Below, piece after piece: positions 39,634-48,731 of a stretch of DNA of 64,000 nt; position 1 is the stretch's first letter, and each line of letters opens with the position of its first letter. The DNA is from Dactylosporangium roseum (GTDB lineage Bacteria > Actinomycetota > Actinomycetes > Mycobacteriales > Micromonosporaceae), in assembly GCF_025264685.1 (NCBI RefSeq), contig NZ_CP073721.1:8139501-8203500 (forward strand). Direction: 5' to 3'. The translations under genes and the position numbers were made by a program. The notes beneath the pieces were generated by a model. It was given only the letters and a program-made list of their open reading frames with translations. It was not told where the DNA came from and ran no database searches.

Positions 39634-40407
39634 ATGCGAATCGGTGCTCACGTCGACCCCGCTGAGCCACTGGCCGAGGCCGACGCGCGTGGTGCGGACC
39701 TCGTCCAGTTCTTCCTGACCGACCCGCAGGCCTGGACCGATCCGAAGGACCGTGCCGACGCGGAGGCGCTGCGGTCGTCGGAGGTCGACGTCTACATCCA
39801 CGCGCCATATCGGATCAACGTCGCCTCCTCCAACAACCGGATCCGCATTCCCAGCCGCAAGCTGCTGTTCAGCCATGCGCAGGGTGCGGCGAAGGTGGGT
39901 GCCAAGGGCCTGATCGTGCACGGCGGCCACGTCGAGAAGGCCGACGGCCTCGCGGCCGGCTTCGACAACTGGCGCAAGACCTTCGCCTACGCGGCCGAGC
40001 AGGGCGGATTCGCCACCCCGGTGCTGATCGAGAACACCGCCGGCGGCGACAACGCGTGCGCACGCCGGTTCGACTCGCTCGCGCGCCTGTGGGACGCGGT
40101 GGGTGACTACGAGGTGGGTTTCTGCCTCGACACCTGCCACGCCCACGCCGGTGGGGAAGCCCTCCTCGACATCGTCGACCGGGTCAAGGCGATCACCGGC
40201 CGGATCGACCTGATCCACGCCAACAACTCCCGCGACGGGTTCGACTCCGGCCGCGACCGGCACGACAACCTGACCGCCGGCGAGATCGACCCGGAGCTGA
40301 TCGTGGCGGTCATCCGGGCCGCCGGTGCGCCGGCCCTGGTCGAGACGCCGGGCGGCACGGAGGGCCAGGGAGCCGACATCACCTATCTGCGGGAGCGGTT
40401 GGCGTGA
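39634..40407 (+). CDS. Endonuclease IV family protein (AP endonuclease 2)
   Basis: 257-residue TIM-barrel protein. Metal-binding signatures of endonuclease IV are present: VYIHAPYRINVAS, IVHGGHVE, VLIENTAGG, GFCLDTCHAHAGG, DLIHANNSRD, DRHDNL and ALVETPGG. Members cleave the backbone at abasic sites and some DNA base lesions. The length is slightly shorter than E. coli Nfo (285), as in other actinobacteria. The following membrane gene overlaps its stop by four bases (GTGA). Repair at AP sites is a reasonable inference; sugar-isomerase relatives share the fold but not this motif set. Confidence 0.88.
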   Translation: MRIGAHVDPAEPLAEADARGADLVQFFLTDPQAWTDPKDRADAEALRSSEVDVYIHAPYRINVASSNNRIRIPSRKLLFSHAQGAAKVGAKGLIVHGGHVEKADGLAAGFDNWRKTFAYAAEQGGFATPVLIENTAGGDNACARRFDSLARLWDAVGDYEVGFCLDTCHAHAGGEALLDIVDRVKAITGRIDLIHANNSRDGFDSGRDRHDNLTAGEIDPELIVAVIRAAGAPALVETPGGTEGQGADITYLRERLA

Positions 40408-42377
40408 CCAACGTTTCGTCGGAGCCAACGGTGTCGGAACCATCGGACGAGGAAGCGTCGGCGACCACCGGGGACGAGGAGCCCGGGAAGCCAGGCGAGC
40501 CGGAGAAGCCCGATCCGGCGACCGCCACCGGCAAGAGCGAGGCGGGGGAGCAGAAGCCGGACAGCGACCCGTTCGAGGCGTTCGCCCCGGTGCCCGAGAC
40601 GGTCCCCGGCCGCGTCCGGCGTATCTCCACGCGGGCCGCCACCGGTGCCGGCCGGTTCCTCGGGCACGAGTGGACCCTGGCCGCGATCGGCTCGGTCCTG
40701 TTGGCCGCGCTCATGACCTGGCCGACGCTGAAGCACCCGGCCTCGACCATCCCGCAGGACATCTGGGATCCGACGCTGCAGGCCTGGCAGATGTCCTGGG
40801 CGGGGCATGTTCTCACCACCGACCCGGCCCAGTTGTGGAACGCCAACGCGTTCTACCCGAACAAGTACAGCTACGCGTTCTCCGACACCCTGCTCGGCTA
40901 CGCGCCGGCCGGCATGATCGGCAGCGGCCCGGTGGCCGCCGTGGTCCGGTACAACATCATCTTCGTCCTGATCTTCGCACTCGCATTCTTCGGCGCCTAC
41001 GCGCTGGCCCGCCAGCTCGGCGCCGGGCGCATCGGCGCGGCGGTGGCGGGCGCGGCCTTCGCCTACGCGCCCTGGCGGCTCGGCCAGGCCGGCCACCTGC
41101 ATGTGCTCTCGATCGGCGGCATCGCACTGGCCCTGGCCATGCTGGCCCGTGGGCACGGATTCTCGCTCACCAAGGGCTATGAGCCCGACAAGCGGCGCTG
41201 GGGCTGGGTCGTCGCCGGCTGGCTGGTGGCCGCCTGGCAGATCAGCCTCGGCTTCGGCATCGGCATCCCGTTCGCATACGTGCTGCTCGGCATCGTGCTC
41301 ATCACGGCGGTGCTGTGGGGCTACCGGCACGTCCGGGTGTGGGCGGTCACCAGGCCGTTCGGCTGGAAGCTCTTGCTGGCCAACCTCGGCGGCGGGCTCG
41401 CGTTCGCCGCCGTCGGCGCGCTGATGGCCTATCCCTATCTCCAGGTCCTCGAGCAACACCCCTATGCGCGGCGCAGCGAGGAGATCCTGTCGCTGTTCTC
41501 GCCGCCGATCCAGGGCTTCTTCATCTCACCGCCGGAGTCGTGGCTGTGGGGCGACGCGTATGCGAGCGCCCGCCAGTCGCTCACCTGGGCACCCGAGATG
41601 GCGCTGCTGCCCGGCTTCTTCCTCTACGGCCTCGCGTTCGCCGGCCTGTTCGTCTCGACATGGCGGATCCGGCACCGGGTCTACCTCGGCATCGGCGTCG
41701 TCGTGTCGATCATGCTGGCGATGGGCACCCATGGTCCCGGCGACGGCGAGTTCGGCTACCTGGCGCTCTACCGCGCACTGCCGGGCTTTGACGGCATCCG
41801 TACCTCCGGCCGCCTCATGGTCTGGACGACGCTGTTCCTGGCGCTACTCGCGGCGGGGGCCGTCAGCGCGTTCGCCCGCCAGGCCGTCGAGCTGTTCGCC
41901 GATCGCACCCAGACCGACATCGGCACGCGGGCCGGCTTCTGGCCCCGATTCGCCACGCTGATCCCGCTGGTCCTGGTGCTGATCGAGGGCCTGCACATCC
42001 CCTACCCGACCAATCCGGCGGTGCCGAAGGCGCCGATCGCCATGAGCACGCTGCAGGGCCCACTCATGGTCCTGCCGACCGACGAGCTCACCGACATGAA
42101 CATCATGCTGTGGAGCACCGACGGCTTCCCGAAGATGATCAACGGGGGTAGCGGCTTCACCCCGCGCAACCAGGAGGAGCTGCGGCTGGCCATGCAGCAG
42201 TTCCCCGACGAGGCCAGCGTCACGGCGCTGCGCGACCTGAAGGTCCGCACCGTGGTGGTGATCCGCAGCCGCGCGGTGGGCAGCCCCTACGAGCGCGCCA
42301 TCGACGCCCCGATCGACGGTCTGGGGCTGGACCGCACCGAGCAGGGCGACGTGGTTCTGTACAAGCTCACCGACTGA
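40404..42377 (+). CDS. Large polytopic membrane protein, GT-C glycosyltransferase-like
   Basis: 657 residues. An acidic Pro/Glu-rich head (about 70 residues) precedes around eleven hydrophobic segments and a ~120-residue C-terminal globular part. The first periplasmic loop has QDIWDPTLQAWQMSW and NAFYPNKYSYAFSD, in the style of PMT/GT39- or YfhO-like enzymes, with acidic residues near the first helix. FDGIRTSGRLMVWTTLFLALLAA resembles the corresponding segment of YfhO-like proteins. It is coupled to the endonuclease IV gene by a GTGA overlap, although no shared process is evident. A long inverted repeat follows its stop. Confidence 0.78.
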   Translation: MTNVSSEPTVSEPSDEEASATTGDEEPGKPGEPEKPDPATATGKSEAGEQKPDSDPFEAFAPVPETVPGRVRRISTRAATGAGRFLGHEWTLAAIGSVLLAALMTWPTLKHPASTIPQDIWDPTLQAWQMSWAGHVLTTDPAQLWNANAFYPNKYSYAFSDTLLGYAPAGMIGSGPVAAVVRYNIIFVLIFALAFFGAYALARQLGAGRIGAAVAGAAFAYAPWRLGQAGHLHVLSIGGIALALAMLARGHGFSLTKGYEPDKRRWGWVVAGWLVAAWQISLGFGIGIPFAYVLLGIVLITAVLWGYRHVRVWAVTRPFGWKLLLANLGGGLAFAAVGALMAYPYLQVLEQHPYARRSEEILSLFSPPIQGFFISPPESWLWGDAYASARQSLTWAPEMALLPGFFLYGLAFAGLFVSTWRIRHRVYLGIGVVVSIMLAMGTHGPGDGEFGYLALYRALPGFDGIRTSGRLMVWTTLFLALLAAGAVSAFARQAVELFADRTQTDIGTRAGFWPRFATLIPLVLVLIEGLHIPYPTNPAVPKAPIAMSTLQGPLMVLPTDELTDMNIMLWSTDGFPKMINGGSGFTPRNQEELRLAMQQFPDEASVTALRDLKVRTVVVIRSRAVGSPYERAIDAPIDGLGLDRTEQGDVVLYKLTD

Positions 42378-42400
42378 TGACCCGGCCGCTGGAGGATCGC

Positions 42401-42490
42401 GGCCGTGGACCAGACAACTTGACCTTGGCGGAAGTCCGTGCCGCTGGCCACGGACTTCCGCCAAGGTCAACGTTCGCCGACCACGGCCGG
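42401..42490. terminator. Two-stage long hairpin between convergent genes
   Basis: Outer stem CGGCCGTGG (42401-42409) with CCACGGCCG (42482-42490); ten-base internal loops on each side; inner perfect 22-bp stem at 42420-42441 and 42450-42471; eight-base apical loop at 42442-42449. It sits between genes ending at 42377 (plus) and 42502 (minus). A bidirectional terminator is the simplest reading. A second element with the same geometry and unrelated sequence is at 50782-50864. Confidence 0.75.
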
Positions 42491-42501
42491 TCTCCGGGAG
42501 C

Positions 42502-43965
42502 TCAGCCGACCCTGACGAGCGCGCCGGGTCTGTCCTCCTCGGCGGGTGCTCGGTCGTTGTAGACGCCGCCGTCCGGGTCTTTGCCCTCGTAGGTCGTCCG
42601 GACCACGTCCCGCTCCGGGTTGCGGATGTCGCGGATCACGAAGCCGACCAGCACGCACAGCGTGACCAGCCGCAGGATCGAGGCGAGCACGAAGACCCCC
42701 TCGGGGAACACCTGCCGGCCGGACGCTCCCATGAGTTCGCCGTAGAAGGACACGAAGTAGAGGACCTCCGCGGCCTGCCAGGCGAGAAACGCCCCCCAAC
42801 GCGGCCGGGCGAGGATCGCCAGCGGGAGGAGCCACAGCACGTACTGCTGCGACCACACCTTCCCGGTGATGAGGAAGGCCGCCACGATCAGGAACGCCAA
42901 CTGGGCGAGGCGCGGCTCGTGACGCGCCGTCAGGCCCAGGATCAGGATGCCGACGCAGGAGATCACGAAGAGCCCGAGATAGAGGATGTTGAGCGTGGAG
43001 TGCTCGGGATCCTGGTCGAGCTGTTGGAAGAAGGGGAAGCCGTACTGGCCTGAGCCGCGCGGGAAGTGCGCCCCGATGTACCACAGCGTGCCCCAGTCGA
43101 TGCCGCGCTCCGAGTTGAACTCGAAGAACCGCAGCCAGGAGTCGCGGTAGAGCACGGCGATCGGCACGTTGATCGCAAGCCAGGCGAGGAGGCCGGTGCC
43201 CACGGTGACGAAGAAGTCGCGCCACTTGCCCGTGCGCAGGCTGAGCACCAGAAACGCGCCCAGGATGAGCATCGGATAGAACTTCGCCGCGGTCGCCAGT
43301 CCGAGGAACAGGCCGGCGAGCACGGGTTTTCGCTTGGCCCAGTAGGTCATCGCGATGGCCGCGAGCCCGACGGTGAAGAGGTCCCAGTTGACGGTCGCCG
43401 ACACGAAGAGCGCCGGCGCCAGCGCGAACATGGCGGCGTCCCAGGGCCGGCGGCGCCGCACGGCGAGGATCGCGCCGACGGCCGCGACGCCGAAGGCGCC
43501 GAGCACGATCGCGTTGAGGTCGTAGAAGGTCTGGCCCTCGTTGCTGACCACGCCCTGCTGGCCGAGGCTGTGCACCGGCAGGCCGAGGACACCCATGAGC
43601 GCGCCGGTCAGGGCCGGGTATTCGACGGGGTGGTCGGCGTAGGGGACCTTGCCCTCATTGAGGCCCTCCGCGTAGTACAGCGCGAGGACGTCGGTGTAGC
43701 AGAAGTACTTGTACTGCTTCATGTCCGCCCAGGCGGCGTCACGGCAGGGGGACTTCTGCATCCAGTGGAAGCTCAGCATGGCACAGATGAGCAGCAGCAC
43801 CACGCGGGCCGGCGTCCAGAACCGGCCACCACCGGGCATGCGGACCGGCTGTCGCACGGCGTGGTCGCCGAGGGGACCGCCGATCGATTCGGACAGGCCA
43901 CCGACGAAGCGGTCGGAGTTGGCGGGCTCGTCGCTCAGACGCTCGGGGCGCACAATCGGCGGCAT
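42502..43965 (-). CDS. GT87-family polyprenol-phosphate sugar transferase-like
   Basis: 487 residues, about eleven hydrophobic segments after a 60-residue cytosolic head. The first loop has YTDVLALYYAEGLNEGKVPY and DHPVEYPALTGALMG, where the acidic and EYP residues match the GT87/DUF2029 family of alpha-mannosyltransferases that use polyprenyl-phosphomannose. NWDLFTVGLAAIA and LATAAKFYPMLILGAFLVL are further family segments. ATG 43965 lies six bases after TACGGT (minus strand 43972-43977), so it may be leaderless as well as read through from the upstream homologue that ends four bases before it. Confidence 0.82.
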   Translation of the reverse strand: MPPIVRPERLSDEPANSDRFVGGLSESIGGPLGDHAVRQPVRMPGGGRFWTPARVVLLLICAMLSFHWMQKSPCRDAAWADMKQYKYFCYTDVLALYYAEGLNEGKVPYADHPVEYPALTGALMGVLGLPVHSLGQQGVVSNEGQTFYDLNAIVLGAFGVAAVGAILAVRRRRPWDAAMFALAPALFVSATVNWDLFTVGLAAIAMTYWAKRKPVLAGLFLGLATAAKFYPMLILGAFLVLSLRTGKWRDFFVTVGTGLLAWLAINVPIAVLYRDSWLRFFEFNSERGIDWGTLWYIGAHFPRGSGQYGFPFFQQLDQDPEHSTLNILYLGLFVISCVGILILGLTARHEPRLAQLAFLIVAAFLITGKVWSQQYVLWLLPLAILARPRWGAFLAWQAAEVLYFVSFYGELMGASGRQVFPEGVFVLASILRLVTLCVLVGFVIRDIRNPERDVVRTTYEGKDPDGGVYNDRAPAEEDRPGALVRVG

Positions 43966-43969
43966 CGGA

Positions 43970-45169
43970 TCACCGTACCGTCGCCGGCTCTGAAGCGGAG
44001 GCATGCCCGGCCCGGTCGCGGGCCGTGGACCGGATCGGCAGGACGAACAGCAGGGCCACGAACAGCAGCAGATACCAGTTCTTGATCAGGAAACCCGGCA
44101 CGCCGTCACCCCACGGGTGGACGGGCAGGCCCTGCTCGAACCACGACACCATTCCGAGCCCGACGGTGACCGCGATGACCACGGCGAACGCCAGGTGTTT
44201 CCGCGTGGTCGTCACCAGCACGACCAGGGCGGGGACGAACCAGTACAGGTGGTGGGCCCAGGTGATCGGGCTGGCCAGGCAACCGACGATGCCGGCCAGG
44301 GTCAGGCCGACGACCTCGTCGCCCACCAGGGCCGCCTTGCGGGCGCGCCACAGACCGTAGCCGGCGGTCGCGAGCACCAGCAGCACCCAGGCGATCCGGT
44401 TCGGCGGCGAGTCGATGCGGGCGAGCATGCCGAAGAGGGACTGGTTGAAGGTGTAGGCGGCGTTGCCGATGCCTTCGCCCTTCCACAGCACCGACGTCCA
44501 GAAGTCCCAGGAGGCGCGCGGCGCGATCGCCGCCGTCAGCAGAGTGGCGCTGGACGCGCTGGCGATCGCGGTCAGGCCGGCGCGATACCGGCGGCTGACC
44601 AGCAAGTACACGATGAAGATCGCCGGAGTCAGCTTGATGGCGGCGGCCAGGCCGATCAGCACGCCCGCCCACCGGCTGCCGCGAGGCAGCAGGATCAGCA
44701 GGTCGGCGAGGATCAGCACGACGAGCACCATGTTGATCTGGCCGAACGTATACGTTTCACGGATCGGCTCCAGTGCGCTCACCACGGTCAGCGCCAGCAC
44801 CATCGCGAAGATCTTGTCCCGGGCGACCGGCGCGACCAGCCAGTAGGTCGTGAGGACAACGGCGGCGACGGTGAGCACGGCGTAGAGGGTGACGGCGCCG
44901 CCCCACGGCAGCACGCCGAACGGCACTAGGACAAGGGCACCGAACGGTGGATAGGTGAAGCCGAGGGCACCCTGCGTGTCGTCCGGTTTGGTGAAGTCGT
45001 AGAGATCGTGACCGTCCAGCCACCAGTTGACGGCCTGCCGGTAGATACCGAGGTCGAAGAACTGGTGCCGATTGCCGTACCACCAGTGCCCGTAGGCGAC
45101 GAGTGCCACAAGCGATGCGAGCAGCACCCATCGGACGGCCTTCAGCCTGCCCGCCTCCAAAACGCCCAC
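43970..45169 (-). CDS. GT87-family mannosyltransferase-like membrane protein
   Basis: About 399 residues with ten or more hydrophobic helices. The first loop has the GT87 acidic signature FFDLGIYRQAVNWWLDGHD and LYDFTK, then LGFTYPPFGALVLVPFG. IRETYTFGQINMVLVVLILAD, LIGLAAAIKLTPAIFIVYLL and SPITWAHHLYWFVPALVVL are typical of the PimE/Rv2181-type family. It is upstream of a second GT87-like gene with only four bases between them. The start is uncertain (TTG 45175, GTG 45169, TTG 45160). A role in lipomannan, PIM or other cell-envelope glycan synthesis is likely by family. Confidence 0.85.
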   Translation of the reverse strand: MGVLEAGRLKAVRWVLLASLVALVAYGHWWYGNRHQFFDLGIYRQAVNWWLDGHDLYDFTKPDDTQGALGFTYPPFGALVLVPFGVLPWGGAVTLYAVLTVAAVVLTTYWLVAPVARDKIFAMVLALTVVSALEPIRETYTFGQINMVLVVLILADLLILLPRGSRWAGVLIGLAAAIKLTPAIFIVYLLVSRRYRAGLTAIASASSATLLTAAIAPRASWDFWTSVLWKGEGIGNAAYTFNQSLFGMLARIDSPPNRIAWVLLVLATAGYGLWRARKAALVGDEVVGLTLAGIVGCLASPITWAHHLYWFVPALVVLVTTTRKHLAFAVVIAVTVGLGMVSWFEQGLPVHPWGDGVPGFLIKNWYLLLFVALLFVLPIRSTARDRAGHASASEPATVR

Positions 45170-45240
45170 CCCCAACGACGGCGGCCACGGTCCCGGCGAA
45201 CATACCGCCGGCGCCGTGGCCGCTCATCTTCGACCCTCGA

Positions 45241-47937
45241 TCAGCGTCTTCGGGTGGGGCTGGTCGTCGGGATGATCCCGCCGCCGTTACCGCCCTGGCC
45301 AGGGCTGGGATTACCCGGGCTTCCGGGAATGCCCCCGTTTCCGTCGCCGCGGTTGTTCGGCTCGCCGGACGTTCCCGGCAGCGGGATGGTCGGCTGCGGC
45401 GAGATACCCGTGCCGACATCCTTGTGACCGACGTTCTTCGCCGACGGGAAGTTGACCTTCGGCATCTTCATCGCGGTGAGTGCGCCGTCGAGGAAGTCGC
45501 GCCAGATCGGGCCGGGCAGGTTACCGCCGATGATCGGGTCGCCGTTCTTCTTGACGATCTTCTGTTCCTCGGCCTTGTTGCCCACCCAGACCGCCGCCGC
45601 CAGACCCGGCGACTTCTTGCCCGGGTCGGAGGCACTGTAGCCGACCATCCACGCGTGCGCGTTGTTGTTGGTCTGGCCGAGCTGCCACGTTCCGGTCTTG
45701 CCCGCGATCTGGCGGCCGTCCTTGGTCTTCAGGTTGTAGTGCTTCGGCACGTCCTGGAGCACCGTGTTGAGGTCATCGGCCATCTGGTCCGTGAAGCCCG
45801 GGATCCGGGTCGGCTTGATCACCTCGCCGTAGGTCTTCTTGCCGTTGGTCCACACCTCCTTGAGGAAGTGCGTCTTCGCCGCGAGCCCCCGTGCGGCGAA
45901 GGTGGCGATACCACCGGCGTGCTCCACGACGGTGACCGGGTACTGGCCGAAGGCGACCTCGGTGTTGAAGTAGGTCGGGAACACCTCGGAACCCTTTTTC
46001 TTCACCAGGTCGATCTTCTCCGACTTGAGGTTGCCGGTCTGCGGGTCCTTGACGGTCGCCCACATCTCGGTGATGCCGGCGGCACGTGCGGTGTCGATCA
46101 CCCTCGCTTCACCGACGTCGATGGCGAGGGCGAAGAACGGCACGTTGAGCGACATGACGGTGACCTCCTCCAAGGTGCACCACTTCCCGGAGCCCGACTT
46201 GCACTTCGGTGAGGTGGCATTGCCCTCACCGGCGTTCTTGACCGGGTTCTTGGGGCCTCGACCGCGCTCCTTGAACTCCTGCGGTGAGTCGCCGTTCCAC
46301 TTGGATTCGATCGAGTAGCCGGCCATCAGGCCGGTGGCCAGTGTGTACACCTTGAACGTCGAGCCCGGCGGGTGGGCACCGAAGCAGCCGTCCCCACCGT
46401 CGCCGAGCACCGGGTCTTTGTAGCAGCCGGCGTAGTCGACGCCGGTGCCCTTGTCCCCGCCGTAGTAGGCCTTGACCGCGCCGGTGCCCGGCTCGACCGC
46501 GACGAGTGCGGCCTGCAGGTTGTCGGGCTGCCCGTTCATGTTCGACTCTTTGTTGCGGCTGGCCTCGCGCACGGCGATCTGCTGGACGGTCGGGTCGACC
46601 GTGGTGACGATCTTGAGGCCGCCATTGCGGATCTTGTCGAAGTTCTTCTTGCCGTCGGGGTCGGTGTCCTCGTAGAGCAACTGCCCGGTCGTCGGGTTGG
46701 TCAGTGCGGCCACCTCGTCGAGCACGTGGTGCACGATGAGTCCCTCGGGCTTGTCCATGCTGCCCTGGGTCTTCTTCGCGTTCTCACGGGCCTGGGCGGG
46801 GGTCAGGACCTTACCTTCGGGATAGGCCATCTTCGAGTCCGCTTCCGCGGCCGGCACGAAATTGAGCTTGACCATCTGCCCCTTGATGTAGTTGAACCGC
46901 TCGAGGGCCTGCTGCTTGTCGATGTTGGGGTCGAAGGGGCTGCCCTTGGTGCCCTCGGGGTTCTTGATGATGCCGGCGAGGACCATGCCCTCCGCGACCG
47001 TGAGGTCCTTGGCCGGCTTGCCGAAATACGCCTGCGCGGCCGCCTGGATCCCGTAGGCGCCTCGCCCGAAGTAGACGACGTTGAGGTACATCTCCATGAT
47101 CTTGGACTTGTCGTACTGCTTGTTGAGCTTGAGCGCGATGACGGCCTCGCGCAGCTTCCGGGCGTAGGTGACGCCTTCGAGCTCGGCCCACCGCCGCGCA
47201 TACTGCTGGCTGATCGTCGACGCACCCTGCCGGTCGCCACCGGTGACGTTGTTCCAGGCGGCGCGGATGACGCCTTTGTAGTCGACGCCGTCGTTGGTGT
47301 AGAAGGTGTTGTCCTCGGCCGCGACGACCGCCTGCTCCACGTGCTTGGGGATCTCGGTGATCGGGATGACCGTGCGGTTCTCGTCGCCGATCTTGGCCAT
47401 CGGGGTGACCCCGTCGGCGTAGTAGATCGTGGTCGACTGCTTCATCGTGAGGTCTTCGGGCAGCGCGACCTGGTCGAAGTAGTAGGTGCCGCTCACCAGG
47501 CCGATGCCGGCGAGCATAATGAACGCGGCGATCGAGGCGATGAGGATGTTACGCCGGCGCCGCTTCTTGGCCTTGGCACTGGTGCTCGCGGCACTCTTGC
47601 CCTTGCCGCCGGGTCCGTTGGAGATGATGTCGCCGGGCGGGTCGGCGATCCCTTCGGCAGGTGCGCCGACCCGCACCGAGGCACGCGCGACCGCGGCGCG
47701 GCCGGAGGAACCCGCGGCGCCGGCGACCGGCACTGAAGCGGAGGCGCGAGCGGTGGCCGGCTCACTGCTGGGCGGGGACACGCTTGCGCGGCCCACCTGC
47801 GCGCGCCCGACGGTGGCCCGGCCGGCCGAGCCTATCGGCGGTGGCTCGGCACGCTTGATGGAATCATCTGGTCCCGGCGCGGAACCGGGGACCTGCGCGC
47901 GGCCCGAAGGGGGGTTGTCCGGGTCACCGTAGTTCAT
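45241..47937 (-). CDS. Class A penicillin-binding protein (transglycosylase/transpeptidase)
   Basis: 898 residues. A ~130-residue cytosolic head rich in GRAxV repeats precedes one transmembrane segment (ILIASIAAFIMLAGIGLVSG). The GT51 domain has AAEDNTFYTNDGVDYKGVIR and GASTISQQYARR with the catalytic glutamate. The transpeptidase domain has STFK as the SxxK active site near residue 525, SLN, and KTGTW near 745. The C-terminus is a Pro/Gly-rich tail. It polymerises lipid II and cross-links peptidoglycan outside the membrane. ATG 47937 has AGGTGGG upstream and overlaps a small coupled frame and DUF5318 operon. Confidence 0.96.
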   Translation of the reverse strand: MNYGDPDNPPSGRAQVPGSAPGPDDSIKRAEPPPIGSAGRATVGRAQVGRASVSPPSSEPATARASASVPVAGAAGSSGRAAVARASVRVGAPAEGIADPPGDIISNGPGGKGKSAASTSAKAKKRRRRNILIASIAAFIMLAGIGLVSGTYYFDQVALPEDLTMKQSTTIYYADGVTPMAKIGDENRTVIPITEIPKHVEQAVVAAEDNTFYTNDGVDYKGVIRAAWNNVTGGDRQGASTISQQYARRWAELEGVTYARKLREAVIALKLNKQYDKSKIMEMYLNVVYFGRGAYGIQAAAQAYFGKPAKDLTVAEGMVLAGIIKNPEGTKGSPFDPNIDKQQALERFNYIKGQMVKLNFVPAAEADSKMAYPEGKVLTPAQARENAKKTQGSMDKPEGLIVHHVLDEVAALTNPTTGQLLYEDTDPDGKKNFDKIRNGGLKIVTTVDPTVQQIAVREASRNKESNMNGQPDNLQAALVAVEPGTGAVKAYYGGDKGTGVDYAGCYKDPVLGDGGDGCFGAHPPGSTFKVYTLATGLMAGYSIESKWNGDSPQEFKERGRGPKNPVKNAGEGNATSPKCKSGSGKWCTLEEVTVMSLNVPFFALAIDVGEARVIDTARAAGITEMWATVKDPQTGNLKSEKIDLVKKKGSEVFPTYFNTEVAFGQYPVTVVEHAGGIATFAARGLAAKTHFLKEVWTNGKKTYGEVIKPTRIPGFTDQMADDLNTVLQDVPKHYNLKTKDGRQIAGKTGTWQLGQTNNNAHAWMVGYSASDPGKKSPGLAAAVWVGNKAEEQKIVKKNGDPIIGGNLPGPIWRDFLDGALTAMKMPKVNFPSAKNVGHKDVGTGISPQPTIPLPGTSGEPNNRGDGNGGIPGSPGNPSPGQGGNGGGIIPTTSPTRRR

Positions 47938-48121
47938 TCGTCCCACCTTGCCGGTTGCGTCGTTGTCGCATGCTCCGTCGCCACCATGTCTGTGAGCTGA
48001 GCCACTTGTCGGTCGGCCGGCGCGGGGTGGCCTCCTTGCCGCGCGCCGGCGGGATGGTCAGGACGTCGAAGGGAAAGACCCTGTCGAAGTGACAACGCTC
48101 TGCCACGACGATCAGGTTCAC
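47924..48121 (-). CDS. Candidate small basic protein between DUF5318 and PBP
   Basis: 65 codons from GTG 48121, which overlaps the DUF5318 stop as GTGA, to TGA 47924, which lies 14 bases inside the PBP gene. The peptide starts hydrophobic (VNLIVVAERCHFDRVFPFDV) and ends basic (WWRRSMRQRRNRQGG). The double overlap makes a continuous coupled chain, which favours a real gene or a translational bridge. No family recognised. Confidence 0.4.
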   Translation of the reverse strand: MNLIVVAERCHFDRVFPFDVLTIPPARGKEATPRRPTDKWLSSQTWWRRSMRQRRNRQGGTNELR

Positions 48122-48546
48122 TCGGCCGCCCCTCCTCGGACCCGGCTCGACCGGCCGTCGGCCCCGTCGTCCGGATCCGCCAGGCCGTCGCGGCCCAACA
48201 GGTATTGCTCCACGAGGTGGTTCCAGCCGCAGTCCCGGCACACTTCGACGACGTAGACGTGAAACTCACTCAGCGTCATCGCCAGCAGTGGCAGCTCGGC
48301 CAGGCGGCGGGCCTGACCGGACGACTGCCGGAGCTCATCCCCGTAGATGTAATGCACGTGGGTGAGGTTTTCCCGGCGGCATACCGGGCACAGCTCCTCG
48401 GTCGGCTCACCGTGGAATTTCGCTGCGCTCTTCAGGTATGGCGATGCGTCGCACACCTCATAGGTGCCGACGCGGCCTGAGTGCACCTCACGCAGCAGGG
48501 CGCGTCTCCGCAAGGAGAAGTCGACGACCTGACGCTGCGTTCGCAT
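48118..48546 (-). CDS. DUF5318 family zinc-ribbon protein
   Basis: 142 residues, present next to the class A PBP in many actinobacteria. Two Cys pairs, ELCPVCRRENL and EVCRDCGWNHL, form a predicted zinc ribbon, with THVHYIYGDELRQSSGQARR between them. The N-terminus is basic. Function is unknown; the conserved location suggests a link to envelope synthesis or its regulation. ATG 48546 is 186 bases from the divergent PadR gene. Confidence 0.9.
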   Translation of the reverse strand: MRTQRQVVDFSLRRRALLREVHSGRVGTYEVCDASPYLKSAAKFHGEPTEELCPVCRRENLTHVHYIYGDELRQSSGQARRLAELPLLAMTLSEFHVYVVEVCRDCGWNHLVEQYLLGRDGLADPDDGADGRSSRVRGGAAE

Positions 48547-48651
48547 GGGGCCGAGGGTACGCGGTCAGGCCTCGCACGGCGACCTCGGTCACGATAGGTA
48601 ACCGTCCGATAGACGACCAGCGGTGTGAGCTAGGCCACTCGGATACTCACG

Positions 48652-48704
48652 TTGCATCCGTTCGGTCAGCGGCCTACCGTTCGATGTATCGGACCGATAC
48701 ATCG
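48652..48704 (+). promoter_or_regulatory. PadR promoter and palindromic operator
   Basis: TTGCAT (48652-48657), a 17-base spacer and TACCGT (48675-48680) form a good promoter. A perfect palindrome with 11-base arms around one central base covers 48682-48704 (core TGTATCGG, A, CCGATACA), right on the expected start of transcription. PadR regulators typically bind ATGT/ACAT palindromes, so this is very likely the autoregulatory site of the gene at 48732. Confidence 0.8.
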
Positions 48705-48731
48705 GGCCGGCTTACCGGGAGGAGGCCAGGA

